64,000 bases of DNA from Streptomyces sp. NBC_00539 (lineage in GTDB: Bacteria; Actinomycetota; Actinomycetes; Streptomycetales; Streptomycetaceae): the NCBI RefSeq assembly GCF_036346105.1, contig NZ_CP107811.1, positions 4,545,501 through 4,609,500 on the forward strand. The letters are read 5' to 3'. This document shows positions 33,997-42,701 of the stretch, piece after piece (position 1 is the first letter of the stretch; the number at the start of each line of letters is the position of its first letter). The position numbers and the translations under genes were made by a program. Under the pieces are notes generated by a model that worked only from the letters and a program-made list of their open reading frames with translations, did not search any database and was not told the origin of the DNA.

Positions 33997-35427
33997 TCAC
34001 CTGTACTCCGAAAGCCTGCGACCGATGCCGAGCAGTGCGGCCGCCGCACCGACGACCGCCAGGGCCGCCGAGCCCGTCACCAGACCGCCCAGCGCCCCGA
34101 GTCCGCCCCGGGCCGCCTGAGTGAACTGCTTCTGCTCGTGGGCCACGGCCTGCTCCAGGGAGGCGTCCACCGTGTCGAAGGAGGCCCCGCTGCTGTCCTT
34201 GTGGTCCTTGTCGCCGATGACCTGCGGCAGCGCGAGCTCGTAGTCGCCGCGCATATCGGTCTCCCGGGCCGCCGCGTGCCGCTGCTTCCACTGCGCCACG
34301 CCGTCGAGGGCCTGCTGGACGGGCCGGCGGCCACTGCTGTCGTCGGCCAGCCGCAGTGCCGTCGCCAGCCCCGAGTCCAGCTCCTTCATGTTCTTCGTGA
34401 ACTCCACGTCGTACTTGTCGGACGTCTTGTCCTCGGCCAGTACGGCGCCGCGCGCGATCAGCGTCAGGTTCTCGCCGGCCCGCGCCTGGAGCGAGGCGAT
34501 CCGCGCGTCGTTCAGCACCTTGAGCGACTCCTGCCCGCCGGAACGGGCCTCACTCAGCCCCGACCGGGCCAGTGTCTGTCCGACGGTCAGCCACAGCAGC
34601 ACCACCGCCGCGGCGGCCGTCGCCGCGACGAGGCCGTGGTTGAAGACACGGTTGGTCCGGCGGTAGTTGCGCCGCTGCGCCCACACCAGGGCGCCGAGCG
34701 CGAGCAGGCCGGTGAGCGTCGCGACGGGCGGCCAGGAACGGGCGTCGTCGTAGTCCTTGTAGAGCCGGCCCGTCTCCGCCTCGTAGAGCCGCTGGGCGGC
34801 CGGCAGCAGCACCGTGCTCATCTGCTCGTTGGCGTACCGCAGGTACGCGCCGCCGAGCGGCAGACCCTGCCGGTTGGTGGCCCGCGCCTGCTCGATCAGG
34901 CCCGTGTAGCGCGGCAGCTGCTGACCCAGCAGCGCTATCTCCTTGCGGGAGTCCCCGCCGGCGTCGGTGTTGGCGGCCGCGTTCACCAGCAGGCGGGAGG
35001 CGTTCGCGATGTCCTTCTCGTACCGTTCGCGGACTTCGCGCGGCTCCTGGGCGCCCGCGAGGAAACCGCTGGAGGACGCGGTGTCCGCGTCCGCGAGGGA
35101 ACGGTAGATGCTCGCCGCGTCCGCGCTCAGCGGCTGGCTGTGCCCCACCACGTCCTCGGCGGCGGTCACCCGGTCCGAGACCTCCCACACCGCCGACGTG
35201 CCGAACAGCAGCACCAGGGCGGCGAGTACCGCCCCGATGATGCGCAGCCGGCCCGGCTCCGTGGTCGCGGCCGCGCGCAGCCGCTCGACGCCCTCGGCCC
35301 AGGCGGTGCGCGGCCCGGGCGGTGCGGGCTGCTGCGCGGGCGGTCCGGCGGCGGGCGTCGTGGAGACACCGCCGCCGGGCGCGGGCGCGCGTGATGTGAT
35401 GGCCACCGTGACCTCCCCCTCGGTCAT
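33997..35427 (-). CDS. glnX: four-helix membrane signal transducer (GlnX-like)
   Basis: A 476-residue membrane protein with four transmembrane helices (about 62-82, 234-250, 266-287, 441-468) and two helical extracytoplasmic domains (about 83-233 and 288-440) like four-helix-bundle chemoreceptor sensors. The N-terminal 60 residues are Pro-rich and cytoplasmic. No catalytic motif is present. It is first in the operon with GlnH and PknG, the same trio as mycobacterial glnX-glnH-pknG, where GlnX relays amino-acid binding from GlnH to PknG. ATG at 35427 has GGGGGGAAG upstream; GTG at 35406, with its own GAGGGGGAGG, is an alternative. Confidence 0.82.
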   Translation of the reverse strand: MTEGEVTVAITSRAPAPGGGVSTTPAAGPPAQQPAPPGPRTAWAEGVERLRAAATTEPGRLRIIGAVLAALVLLFGTSAVWEVSDRVTAAEDVVGHSQPLSADAASIYRSLADADTASSSGFLAGAQEPREVRERYEKDIANASRLLVNAAANTDAGGDSRKEIALLGQQLPRYTGLIEQARATNRQGLPLGGAYLRYANEQMSTVLLPAAQRLYEAETGRLYKDYDDARSWPPVATLTGLLALGALVWAQRRNYRRTNRVFNHGLVAATAAAAVVLLWLTVGQTLARSGLSEARSGGQESLKVLNDARIASLQARAGENLTLIARGAVLAEDKTSDKYDVEFTKNMKELDSGLATALRLADDSSGRRPVQQALDGVAQWKQRHAAARETDMRGDYELALPQVIGDKDHKDSSGASFDTVDASLEQAVAHEQKQFTQAARGGLGALGGLVTGSAALAVVGAAAALLGIGRRLSEYR

Positions 35428-35672
35428 GACTTCCCCCCGGCTGCCGGGCGGGGCGCCCCCCGGTCCGGTCACCGCGGGAGTACCCGTCGCAGCAGTATGG
35501 CCGCATCGGCGGACAACTACAGCACGAGGTACCGGATCTTGACGATCCTTCCCCCGGTCCGGCGCCGCCGCCGCGTCCGTCACCGCTTGCGCCGCCGCTC
35601 GCGTCTCCCCTTCACCGTCAATACGTCCGGGCGTCCGTCACGGTTCCACACCGCCCGCCCCCGTGGGCAGGT

Positions 35673-36719
35673 TCACCCGAAATGGGCACGGAGTTTGCCG
35701 TACGCCTCGGGCGGCGCCCCCACCGCGTCCAGCCCCAGCAGCCCCGCGCCCAGTACCGGCGGGGCCACCACCACCGAGATCCGGGCCCGCGGGGCCGCTT
35801 CCGCCAGCCCCGACTCGATCGCCCCGTTCAGCTGTGGATGTCCGGCGGCGAGCACCCCGCCGCCCAGCAGGACGGGAACCTCCTCGCCGAGCATCCCGAG
35901 CCGCGCCAGCGCCACCGACGCCATGGCCACCACCTCCCCGGCCTGGCGCTCCACGATCGCCGAAGCCACCGGATCGCCGGCCGCGGCCACCGCGAACAGC
36001 ACCGGCACCAGCTCGTGGGTGCGCTCGTACGCCACCGCGCCCAGGTGCAACGCCTCGATCAGGCCGGCCATCCTCGCGAACCCGAAGTGACCCGGCACCG
36101 CCGAGGCCAGCTCGGTCGGGCCGCCGCGTCCGTCCTCGGCCCGCGCCGCCCACCACAGGACCTCCGCGGCCAGACCCGAACCGCCGCCCCAGTCGCCGGA
36201 GATCCGCCCGAGCGCCGGGAACCGTGCGGTCCGGCCGTCGGGGGCCACTCCCACGCAGTTGATCCCGGCCCCGCACACCACGGCGACCCCGTACGGGGCT
36301 CCCGGCGCCGTCAGTCCGGCCCGCAGGACGGCGAAGGTGTCGTTGCGCACCTCGGTCGCCGTGCCCCAGCCGCGGGCGCCGATCGCGTCCGCGAGCCGCC
36401 GTTCCTCCACCGGCAGGTCGGCGTTGGCCAGGCAGGCCGACACCTGCTGCGCGTACGGGCCGTCGGGACGCAGTCCGGCCGCCTCCGCCGCCTCCACGAC
36501 GGCTTGCCCGAGCACGTCCACGGCCGCCTCGACCCCGGTGCGGGGCGGCTGGAAGCCCCCGGAGCGGCCGGTGCCGAGCACCGTGCCGTCGGCGCTGACG
36601 AGGGCCGCGTCGGTCTTGCTGTTCCCGGCGTCGACGGCCAGCACGGCGGCCGGGGGCGGGCCGGCAGCGGGCGGCGCCGCGAGCGGGGCGGCGCGCGGCG
36701 CGGCCGGGTTCAGGCCCAT
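35673..36719 (-). CDS. csnK: amino-sugar kinase, BadF/BadG-type ATPase (CsnK)
   Basis: A 348-residue sugar kinase of the ASKHA superfamily: VLAVDAGNSKTDAALV (phosphate 1), GISGDWGGGSGL-type segment ISGDWGGGSGL (phosphate 2) and VLLGGGVLAAG (adenosine). Actinomycete members phosphorylate GlcNAc or glucosamine. It is last in the chitosan-oligosaccharide operon, where the kinase prepares released glucosamine for metabolism. ATG at 36719 overlaps the end of csnH and uses an AAGGAG located inside csnH, so translation is coupled. The N-terminus has a low-complexity Pro/Ala stretch of about 15 residues before the fold. Confidence 0.82.
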   Translation of the reverse strand: MGLNPAAPRAAPLAAPPAAGPPPAAVLAVDAGNSKTDAALVSADGTVLGTGRSGGFQPPRTGVEAAVDVLGQAVVEAAEAAGLRPDGPYAQQVSACLANADLPVEERRLADAIGARGWGTATEVRNDTFAVLRAGLTAPGAPYGVAVVCGAGINCVGVAPDGRTARFPALGRISGDWGGGSGLAAEVLWWAARAEDGRGGPTELASAVPGHFGFARMAGLIEALHLGAVAYERTHELVPVLFAVAAAGDPVASAIVERQAGEVVAMASVALARLGMLGEEVPVLLGGGVLAAGHPQLNGAIESGLAEAAPRARISVVVAPPVLGAGLLGLDAVGAPPEAYGKLRAHFG

Positions 36720-38026
36720 GCCAGGTACTCCTTGTTGTGCGCGAGCAGCCGGTCCGTCAGGCCCTCGGCGAGGTCGAACTGCCCGACCAGCGGGTGCGCC
36801 AGCAGCGCCCGGAAGACCCGCTCGCGGCCGCCGCGCAGCGCCGCGTCCAGCGCGAGGTCCTCGTACGCGGTGACGTGGGAGATCAGCCCGGCGTACAGGG
36901 GGTCCAGCCGGGGCACCGCCAGCGGGACCGGCCCCGAACCGCCCGCGCCGCCGGAACCGCCCGCGCCGCCCGATCCGCCCGCGCCGTCGATGCGCGCCTG
37001 CACCTCGATGACGGCGTCGTCCGGCAGGAACGGCAGGGTCCCGGCGTTGCGGGTGTTGACGACCTGCACCGGGGACGCGCCGCGGCCGTCGCCCAGCAGG
37101 GCCGCCGCGAGGTCCACGGCCGCCTCCGAGTAGAACGCCCCGCCCCGCCGGGCCAGCAGGGCGGGCTTCTCGTCCAGTGCGGGGTCGGCGTACAGGGCGA
37201 GCAGCTCCCGCTCCATCGCCGCGACTTCGGCGGCCCGCGAGGGCTTCGCACCGAGCTCCCGGACCACCTCGTCGTGCGCGTAGAAGTAGCGCAGGTAGTA
37301 CGACGGCACCACGCCGAGCCGGTCCAGCACGGCCCGCGGCAGCCGCAGGTCGGCGGCGATGGCCCCGCCGTGCTCGGCGAGCAGCCCGGGCAGCAGGTCC
37401 TCGCCGTCGGGGCCGCCCTTGCGCACGCCCAGCTCCCACGTGAGGTGGTTGAGGCCGACGTGGTCGAGGTGGATGCCGGACGGGTCGACCCCCAGCAGCG
37501 CCGCGAACTTCCTCTGCAGGCCGATGGCGACGTTGCACAGCCCCACCGCCCGGTGCCCGGCCCCCAGCAGCGCCCGCGTGACGATCCCGACCGGGTTGGT
37601 GAAGTCGATGATCCAGGCGTCGGGACTGGCCCGCCGGACCCGTTCGGCGATGTCGAGGACGACCGGGACGGTGCGCAGGGCCTTGGCGAGCCCGCCCGCA
37701 CCGGTGGTCTCCTGGCCGAGGCAGCCGCACTCCAGCGGCCACGTCTCGTCCCGGAGCCGGGCCGCCTGTCCGCCGATCCGCAGCTGGAGGAGGACCGCAT
37801 CGGCGCCGGCGACGCCCGCGTCCAGATCGGCGGTGGTGGTGATCTTGCCGGGATGGTCCTGCCTGGCGAAGATCCGCCGGGCCAGGCCGCCGACCAGCTC
37901 CAGCCGGTCCTCGGCCGGATCGATCAGCACCAGTTCGCTGACGGGCAGGGTGTCGCGCAACCGCGCGAAGCCGTCGATCAGCTCGGGGGTGTAGGTGGAA
38001 CCGCCGCCCACCACTGCGAGTTTCAT
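36710..38026 (-). CDS. csnH: GH4-family NAD-dependent glycosidase (CsnH)
   Basis: A 438-residue cytosolic GH4 enzyme. The Rossmann motif VVGGGSTYTPE starts the protein; DFTNPVGIVTRAL, VGLCNVAIG (metal-binding Cys) and HVGLNHLTW (catalytic His region) follow. GH4 enzymes cleave by NAD+-dependent oxidation/elimination with Mn2+, usually on 6-phospho-glycosides. In the csn operon it should split imported chitosan oligosaccharides. A Gly/Ser-rich insert built of GGSGGA repeats lies near residues 350-368, just before the C-terminal helices; this looks like repeat expansion at a surface loop. ATG at 38026 is five bases after the permease stop. Confidence 0.87.
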   Translation of the reverse strand: MKLAVVGGGSTYTPELIDGFARLRDTLPVSELVLIDPAEDRLELVGGLARRIFARQDHPGKITTTADLDAGVAGADAVLLQLRIGGQAARLRDETWPLECGCLGQETTGAGGLAKALRTVPVVLDIAERVRRASPDAWIIDFTNPVGIVTRALLGAGHRAVGLCNVAIGLQRKFAALLGVDPSGIHLDHVGLNHLTWELGVRKGGPDGEDLLPGLLAEHGGAIAADLRLPRAVLDRLGVVPSYYLRYFYAHDEVVRELGAKPSRAAEVAAMERELLALYADPALDEKPALLARRGGAFYSEAAVDLAAALLGDGRGASPVQVVNTRNAGTLPFLPDDAVIEVQARIDGAGGSGGAGGSGGAGGSGPVPLAVPRLDPLYAGLISHVTAYEDLALDAALRGGRERVFRALLAHPLVGQFDLAEGLTDRLLAHNKEYLAWA

Positions 38027-38031
38027 CGTCG

Positions 38032-38934
38032 CTAGCCTTTCACTCCGGTCAGTGTGACTCCCTCGACGAACGCCTTCTGGGCGAAGAAGAAGAGGACGAT
38101 CACCGGCGCCATGACGAGCACGGTCGCCGCCATGGTCAGGTTCCAGTTGGTGTGGTGCGCCCCCTTGAAGGACTCCAGGCCGTAACTGAGCGTCCAGGCG
38201 GCGGGGTTGTCGGAGGCGTAGATCTGCGGGCCGAAGTAGTCGTTCCAGGCGTAGAAGAACTGGAACAGCGCGACGGCGGCGATCCCGGGCCTGGCCATCG
38301 GCAGTACGACGCGCAGCAGCGTGCGCAGCTCGCCGCAGCCGTCGACACGGGCCGCGTCCAGGTACTCGTCGGGGATCGTCAGCAGGAACTGGCGCAGCAG
38401 GAAGACCGAGAACGCGTCGCCGAACGCCATGGGGATGATCAGCGGCCACAGCGTGCCGGACAGGTCCAGCTGCCCGGCCCAGAACAGGTACATCGGGATG
38501 ACCACCACCTGCGGCGGCAGCATCATCATCGCGATCACCAGCAGGAGCGACAGCCGCCGCCCGCGGAAGCGGAACTTGGCGAGCGCGTAGGCGACGGGCA
38601 CGGAGGAGACCACGGTCAGCAGTGTGCCGACTCCCGCGTACAGCAACGTGTTGCGCCACCAGGTCAGGAAGCCGGGGGTGTGCCACACCCGGGAGTAGTT
38701 GCCCCACTGCCAGGTGTGGGGCCACAGGTCGCGGGTCAGCGCCTGCCGGTCGTCCATCACGGAGGTCAGGAAGAGGAAGACGAAGGGGAGGACGAAGAAC
38801 AGGGCGGCGGCCACCCCCAGGCTGTGCACGGCCACCCAGTGCACGAGCGCGCCCCGGGCGCGCCGAGGCGGTGCGGGGGCGGTCCGCGCGGGGGCGGTGC
38901 CCGTCGCCGTCGTGGTCACGGCCATGTCAGTCAC
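38032..38934 (-). CDS. csnG: carbohydrate ABC transporter permease, MalG type (CsnG)
   Basis: A 300-residue inner-membrane permease with six helices (the first about residues 34-58) and the cytoplasmic EAA loop, here YLDAARVDGCGELRTLLRVVLPMARPG, that docks the ATPase. It pairs with CsnF. The GTG at 38934 overlaps the csnF stop by eight bases; ATG at 38925 with AGGTGA upstream is equally possible. No ATPase gene is in the operon; streptomycete sugar importers share the multitask ATPase MsiK encoded elsewhere. Confidence 0.9.
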   Translation of the reverse strand: MTDMAVTTTATGTAPARTAPAPPRRARGALVHWVAVHSLGVAAALFFVLPFVFLFLTSVMDDRQALTRDLWPHTWQWGNYSRVWHTPGFLTWWRNTLLYAGVGTLLTVVSSVPVAYALAKFRFRGRRLSLLLVIAMMMLPPQVVVIPMYLFWAGQLDLSGTLWPLIIPMAFGDAFSVFLLRQFLLTIPDEYLDAARVDGCGELRTLLRVVLPMARPGIAAVALFQFFYAWNDYFGPQIYASDNPAAWTLSYGLESFKGAHHTNWNLTMAATVLVMAPVIVLFFFAQKAFVEGVTLTGVKG

Positions 38935-39871
38935 CTGATCCGATCAGTCCGCCACGGCGGCGCATCAGCAGCGCGGTGAACGCCATGGAGAGGGCGAAGA
39001 GGACGAGGGCGGCCGCGCACGCGGCGCCGTAGTCGAAGCGCTGGAAGCCCAGGTTGTAGACGACCTGCGGCAGGGTCAGCGTGGACTTGTCGGGGTAGCC
39101 CGGCTCGAACTGCTCGCCCGAGCCGCCGATCACCCCGGCCGCCACCTTCCCGGCGACCAGCGGCTGCGTGTAGTACTGCATGGCCTGGATGACCCCGGTG
39201 ACCACGGCGAACAGGATGATCGGGGAGATGTTCGGGAGGGTGATGTGGCGAAACCGCGCCCACGCACCGGCCCCGTCCAGTTCGGCGGCCTCGTACTGCT
39301 CCTTCGGTACGTCGAGCAGCGCGGCCATGAAGATGACCATCAGGTCGCCGACGCCCCATACCGCGAGCACGGTCAGCGCCGGCTTGGACCAGTCGGCGTC
39401 GGTGAACCAGCCGGGCGAGTGCAGTCCGACGCCTTCCAGCAGGACCCCGGCCGGCCCCGTGCCCGGGTTGAGCAGGAAGACGAACGCCAGCGTCGCGGCC
39501 ACCGGCGGAGCGAGGTAGGGAAGGTAGAACAGGGTCCGGAAGAGGCCGGGCGCCGTCTTGATCTTCGTGATGAGCAGCCCGGTGCCGAGACCGAAGACGA
39601 CCCGGCAGCCGACCATCACCACGACCAGCCACAGGGTGTTGCGCATCGCCGGCCAGAACAGCGGATAGTCGGTGAACAGGTACGTCCAGTTGTGCAGGCC
39701 GCTCGGGACGGGCGGGCGGAAGCCGTCGTACTTGGTGAAGGAGAAGTACACGGTGGACAGCAGCGGGTAGGCGAAGAAGAGCGCGAACCCGATCAGCCAC
39801 GGCGACATGAAGGCGGCGGTGCGCAGCGCCGAACGGCGCCGCTTCGCCCGCGCGGTGTACGGGGAGGCCAC
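38927..39871 (-). CDS. csnF: carbohydrate ABC transporter permease, MalF type (CsnF)
   Basis: A 314-residue permease with six predicted helices, starting with SPWLIGFALFFAYPLL (about 20-40). The EAA loop is YEAAELDGAGAWARFRHITLPNISP. A periplasmic loop late in the protein (GVIGGSGEQFEPGYPDKSTL) is usual for the MalF side. GTG at 39871 lies five bases after the csnE stop; no strong ribosome site is seen, so coupling with csnE is likely. It imports chitosan oligosaccharides by operon context. Confidence 0.9.
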   Translation of the reverse strand: MASPYTARAKRRRSALRTAAFMSPWLIGFALFFAYPLLSTVYFSFTKYDGFRPPVPSGLHNWTYLFTDYPLFWPAMRNTLWLVVVMVGCRVVFGLGTGLLITKIKTAPGLFRTLFYLPYLAPPVAATLAFVFLLNPGTGPAGVLLEGVGLHSPGWFTDADWSKPALTVLAVWGVGDLMVIFMAALLDVPKEQYEAAELDGAGAWARFRHITLPNISPIILFAVVTGVIQAMQYYTQPLVAGKVAAGVIGGSGEQFEPGYPDKSTLTLPQVVYNLGFQRFDYGAACAAALVLFALSMAFTALLMRRRGGLIGSGD

Positions 39872-39876
39872 CGGGG

Positions 39877-41211
39877 TTACTCGGCCTTCGCGATGTCGGT
39901 GTCTATCTGCTTGTCGGTGCGGGCGAGCCCGGCCCCGATGTCGGCCACGTCGCCCTTCTCGACGCCGTACGCGAAGTCCTCGAAGGTCAGCTGGTAGGTG
40001 CCGCCGTCCGCCTGGGCCGGGGTGGTGGCGGACTTGGGGTGCCGTGCGATGTCGATGAACGTCTTGAACTCCGGGGTGACCTGGAGCTTCGGCGACGCCA
40101 GTGCCTCCAGCGTGGAGGGGACGTTGTGGATGGCGTTGGCGAAGGCCACCACCGTGTCGGTGTCGGTGGTCATGTACCTCACCAGTTCCCAGGCGGCGTT
40201 CTGTTTGCGGCTCGCCGCCGAGATGCCCATGACCGTGCCGGAGACGTAGCCCTTGCCGTAGTCGGCCACCTGGTCGTCCGGTACGGGCAGCGGCGCGGTG
40301 CCGATCTCGAACGCGACACCGGCCTCCTTCGCCATCGCGGGACGCCACTCGCCGTCGATCTGCATGGCGACCTTGCCGGTGTGCAAGGGGTGTTCCGCGC
40401 TCCACTCGTCACCGAAGGTGGCGCGGTACTTCTCCAGCTTCTCGTAGCCGCCGAGCTTGGCCACGAGGTCCTTCTGCGCGGTCAGCATCTTCGCGAAGGC
40501 CGGGTCCCCGGCCAGGTTCGACTTGCCCCGGGCGTCGAAGTAGGTCCCGCCCCACTGGGCGGCCAGCCGGGTCGGTTTCGTCTCGTAGCCGTGGAAGGTG
40601 GGCATCACCCCGAGCCGGTCGTAGGTGTCGCCGCGCGCCACCGTGAGCTTCTGCGCGTCCTCGGTGAACTGGCTCCACGTCTTGGGCGGTTCGGTGATCC
40701 CCGCCGCCGCGAAGGCGCTCTTGTCGTAGACGAGTCCGTAGGCGTCGCTGAGCAGCGGCAGGGTGCACTGGTTGCCGCGGTACTGGGTGTACTCCAGCAG
40801 CGTCCTGGGGAACACCTTCGCCTTGTCGACGCCGGACTTCTCGAGGAAGGGGTTCAGGTCCGCGAAGGCGCCCGAGTTGCAGAACTTGCCGACGCTGTCG
40901 GTGGTGAAGGAGGAGACCACGTCGGGGGCCTTGTCGCCGCCCGCGCGCAACGCCTGGTTGATCTTGTCGTCGGTCATGTTGGCGGTGACGCGGACCTTGA
41001 TGTTCGGGTGGGCCTGCTCGAACCGGGCGATGTTCTCCTCGATCGCCCTGACCTCTCCCGGCGCGGACCAGCCGTGCCAGAAGGTGAGCGTGACCTGCGC
41101 GTTCGGGTCGTCGTCGGCGGAGGCGCCGCTCTGGCCCGTACAGGCGGTGGCGAGGGCGGTCAGCGCCGCGAGGACGGCGACGGCGGTAGTGGGGCGTCCG
41201 GATCTGGGCAT
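39877..41211 (-). CDS. csnE: sugar-binding lipoprotein of the chitosan-oligosaccharide importer (CsnE)
   Basis: A 444-residue family 1 solute-binding lipoprotein. The signal peptide ends in lipobox LATAC, with Cys24 as the lipidated residue. The mature protein opens with VTLTFWHGWSAPGEVRAIEENIARFEQ and continues with the two-lobe fold (DGEWRPAMAKEAG, YVSGTVMGISAASRKQ). Operon partners (ROK regulator, permeases, GH4 glycosidase, amino-sugar kinase) match the S. coelicolor csn genes for chitosan oligosaccharides; specificity is inferred from that order. Confidence 0.85.
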   Translation of the reverse strand: MPRSGRPTTAVAVLAALTALATACTGQSGASADDDPNAQVTLTFWHGWSAPGEVRAIEENIARFEQAHPNIKVRVTANMTDDKINQALRAGGDKAPDVVSSFTTDSVGKFCNSGAFADLNPFLEKSGVDKAKVFPRTLLEYTQYRGNQCTLPLLSDAYGLVYDKSAFAAAGITEPPKTWSQFTEDAQKLTVARGDTYDRLGVMPTFHGYETKPTRLAAQWGGTYFDARGKSNLAGDPAFAKMLTAQKDLVAKLGGYEKLEKYRATFGDEWSAEHPLHTGKVAMQIDGEWRPAMAKEAGVAFEIGTAPLPVPDDQVADYGKGYVSGTVMGISAASRKQNAAWELVRYMTTDTDTVVAFANAIHNVPSTLEALASPKLQVTPEFKTFIDIARHPKSATTPAQADGGTYQLTFEDFAYGVEKGDVADIGAGLARTDKQIDTDIAKAE

Positions 41212-41235
41212 GGCGGGGCTCGCTCTCTGGGGTGA

Positions 41236-41244
41236 GGAACTTCC
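41236..41244. promoter_or_regulatory. possible second CsnR half-conserved site upstream of csnE
   Basis: GGAACTTCC is a perfect 9-bp palindrome (centre 41240), 25 bases before the csnE start. It matches the core of the stronger palindrome upstream of csnR. Weak because it is short. Confidence 0.3.
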
Positions 41245-41319
41245 GTGGGGGGTGCCGTGGACGGGGTGGGGGTGGGCCTGGGGGGCTGAGGGGCGGGGGT
41301 GTGGAGGGGGGTGGGGGTG

Positions 41320-42573
41320 TCAGCGTCGGCGGGAGGTGTCGAAGACCTCTTCACGGGTGGTGATCAGGGCGCTCTCCAGCGCGCCGCGCAGGACGGGCCG
41401 CTCGCGCACTGCGCCGGGGACCAGGCGGGGCCGGGACGGCGCCAGTTCGGCGAGCTCGGCCTCCAGCAGCGCGCGCAGCGGTTCGCCGCCCGCGGCGATC
41501 GCGGCCCCGGACAGCACCACGATCTCCGGGTCGAGTACGGCGACCAGGGAGGCCAGACCGGTCGCGAGGACGGTGGCGTACGACTGGAGGAAGCGCAGGT
41601 GCGCGCCCTCCGGCCGGGCGGCGGCCCGCTCCAGCAGGGCGACCCCGGCGGCGACCTGCGGACCGTCCGCGGCCGCGTTCCCGTCGGCCGTCCCGGGCGT
41701 CCCCGCAGCCGCGATCCCTTCGAGGGGCTCGATCCCCAGCTCGCGCGCGAGGCGGGGCAGCACCTGTACACCCGCCAGTTCCTGGTAGCCGCCGGTGTTG
41801 GCGCGGGTGACCTGCCGCACGAGGGGGTGGCCGGGCACGGGCAGGAAGCCGACCTCGCCCGCGCCGCCGGTCCAGCCGCGGTGGAGCCGGCCGCCGAGCA
41901 CCAGCGCGGCGCCGAGCCCCTCCTCGTTCCACAGCAGGACGAAGTCCTCGTGGCCGCGGGCCGCGCCGAGCCGCTGTTCGGCGATCGCGGCGAGGTTCAC
42001 GTCGTTCTCGTACTCGACCGGCATCGGCAGGGCCGCCGCCAGTTCGTCGAGGAGGGTGGGGGAGTGCCAGCCGGGCAGGTGGCTGGCGTAGCGCAGCTGG
42101 CCGGTCTGCGGGTCGAAGGCGCCGGGGGTCGCGATGACCAGCCGGTGCACGTCGGTGCGCCGGAGCCCGGCGGCCTCGACGGCCTCGCCGAGCGCCTCGG
42201 TCACCTGTGCGACGGCGTCGCTGCCCTCCCGGTAGGGGTGTTCGAAGCTGCCGACCACCTCGCCGGTGAGGTCGGCGACGGCCGCCGCGACCCGGTCGGG
42301 GGTGACGTCGAGTCCACCCACGTGGGCGGCGCGGGCGTTGAGGGCGTAGAGCTGGGCGTTGGGCCCGGGCCGGCCGCCGTCGGTGCCGGTGGCCACGACC
42401 AGCCCGGCGGCCTCCAGCCGGGCCAGCAGCTGGGAGGCGGTGGGCTTGGACAGGCCGGTCAGGTGCCCGATCCGGGTCCGGGACAGCGGTCCGTGCGTCA
42501 GCAGGAGCTCCAGCGCGGCGCGGTCGTTCATGGCGCGCAGCAGGCTGGGCGTTCCGGGGGTGGCGGCGGGCAT
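41320..42573 (-). CDS. csnR: ROK-family transcriptional repressor (CsnR)
   Basis: A 417-residue regulator. The N-terminal winged helix includes RTRIGHLTGLSKPTASQLLARLEAAG. The ROK sugar-binding/kinase-like domain follows, with VGGLDVTPDRVAAAV, the YENDVNLAAIAE segment and later ILVLSGA-like VVLSGAAIAAGG. The usual ROK zinc-binding Cys cluster is not evident, and the expected zinc/GHxxH region reads GEVGFLPVPGHP. First gene of the csn locus; the repressor is expected to be released by glucosamine-containing ligands. ATG at 42573. A palindrome 34 bases upstream is its likely operator, giving autoregulation. Confidence 0.85.
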   Translation of the reverse strand: MPAATPGTPSLLRAMNDRAALELLLTHGPLSRTRIGHLTGLSKPTASQLLARLEAAGLVVATGTDGGRPGPNAQLYALNARAAHVGGLDVTPDRVAAAVADLTGEVVGSFEHPYREGSDAVAQVTEALGEAVEAAGLRRTDVHRLVIATPGAFDPQTGQLRYASHLPGWHSPTLLDELAAALPMPVEYENDVNLAAIAEQRLGAARGHEDFVLLWNEEGLGAALVLGGRLHRGWTGGAGEVGFLPVPGHPLVRQVTRANTGGYQELAGVQVLPRLARELGIEPLEGIAAAGTPGTADGNAAADGPQVAAGVALLERAAARPEGAHLRFLQSYATVLATGLASLVAVLDPEIVVLSGAAIAAGGEPLRALLEAELAELAPSRPRLVPGAVRERPVLRGALESALITTREEVFDTSRRR

Positions 42574-42606
42574 GGGGCGGGACTCTCCCTCACCGAGGCG
42601 AACTGT

Positions 42607-42621
42607 TAGGTAAGTTTCCTA
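42607..42621. promoter_or_regulatory. CsnR operator upstream of csnR
   Basis: TAGGTAAGTTTCCTA is a 15-bp palindrome centred on 42614, with six of seven arm pairs matching. It resembles the AGGAAA-n-TTTCCT palindromes used by ROK repressors of chitosan and amino-sugar genes in Streptomyces. Confidence 0.65.
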
Positions 42622-42646
42622 TTGCCGTCCGAGCCGTGTCAATGGC

Positions 42647-42678
42647 GCTGCCCCGCAGGTTGTGACCTGCGGGGCAGC
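42647..42678 (-). terminator. strong terminator after the MscS-type gene
   Basis: A perfect 14-bp stem with TGTG loop: GCTGCCCCGCAGGT (42647-42660) and ACCTGCGGGGCAGC (42665-42678). It lies 23 bases beyond the channel stop and isolates the csn promoter. Confidence 0.85.
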
Positions 42679-42701
42679 GGTGAGGTGGCGGTGCCGGGGG
42701 A

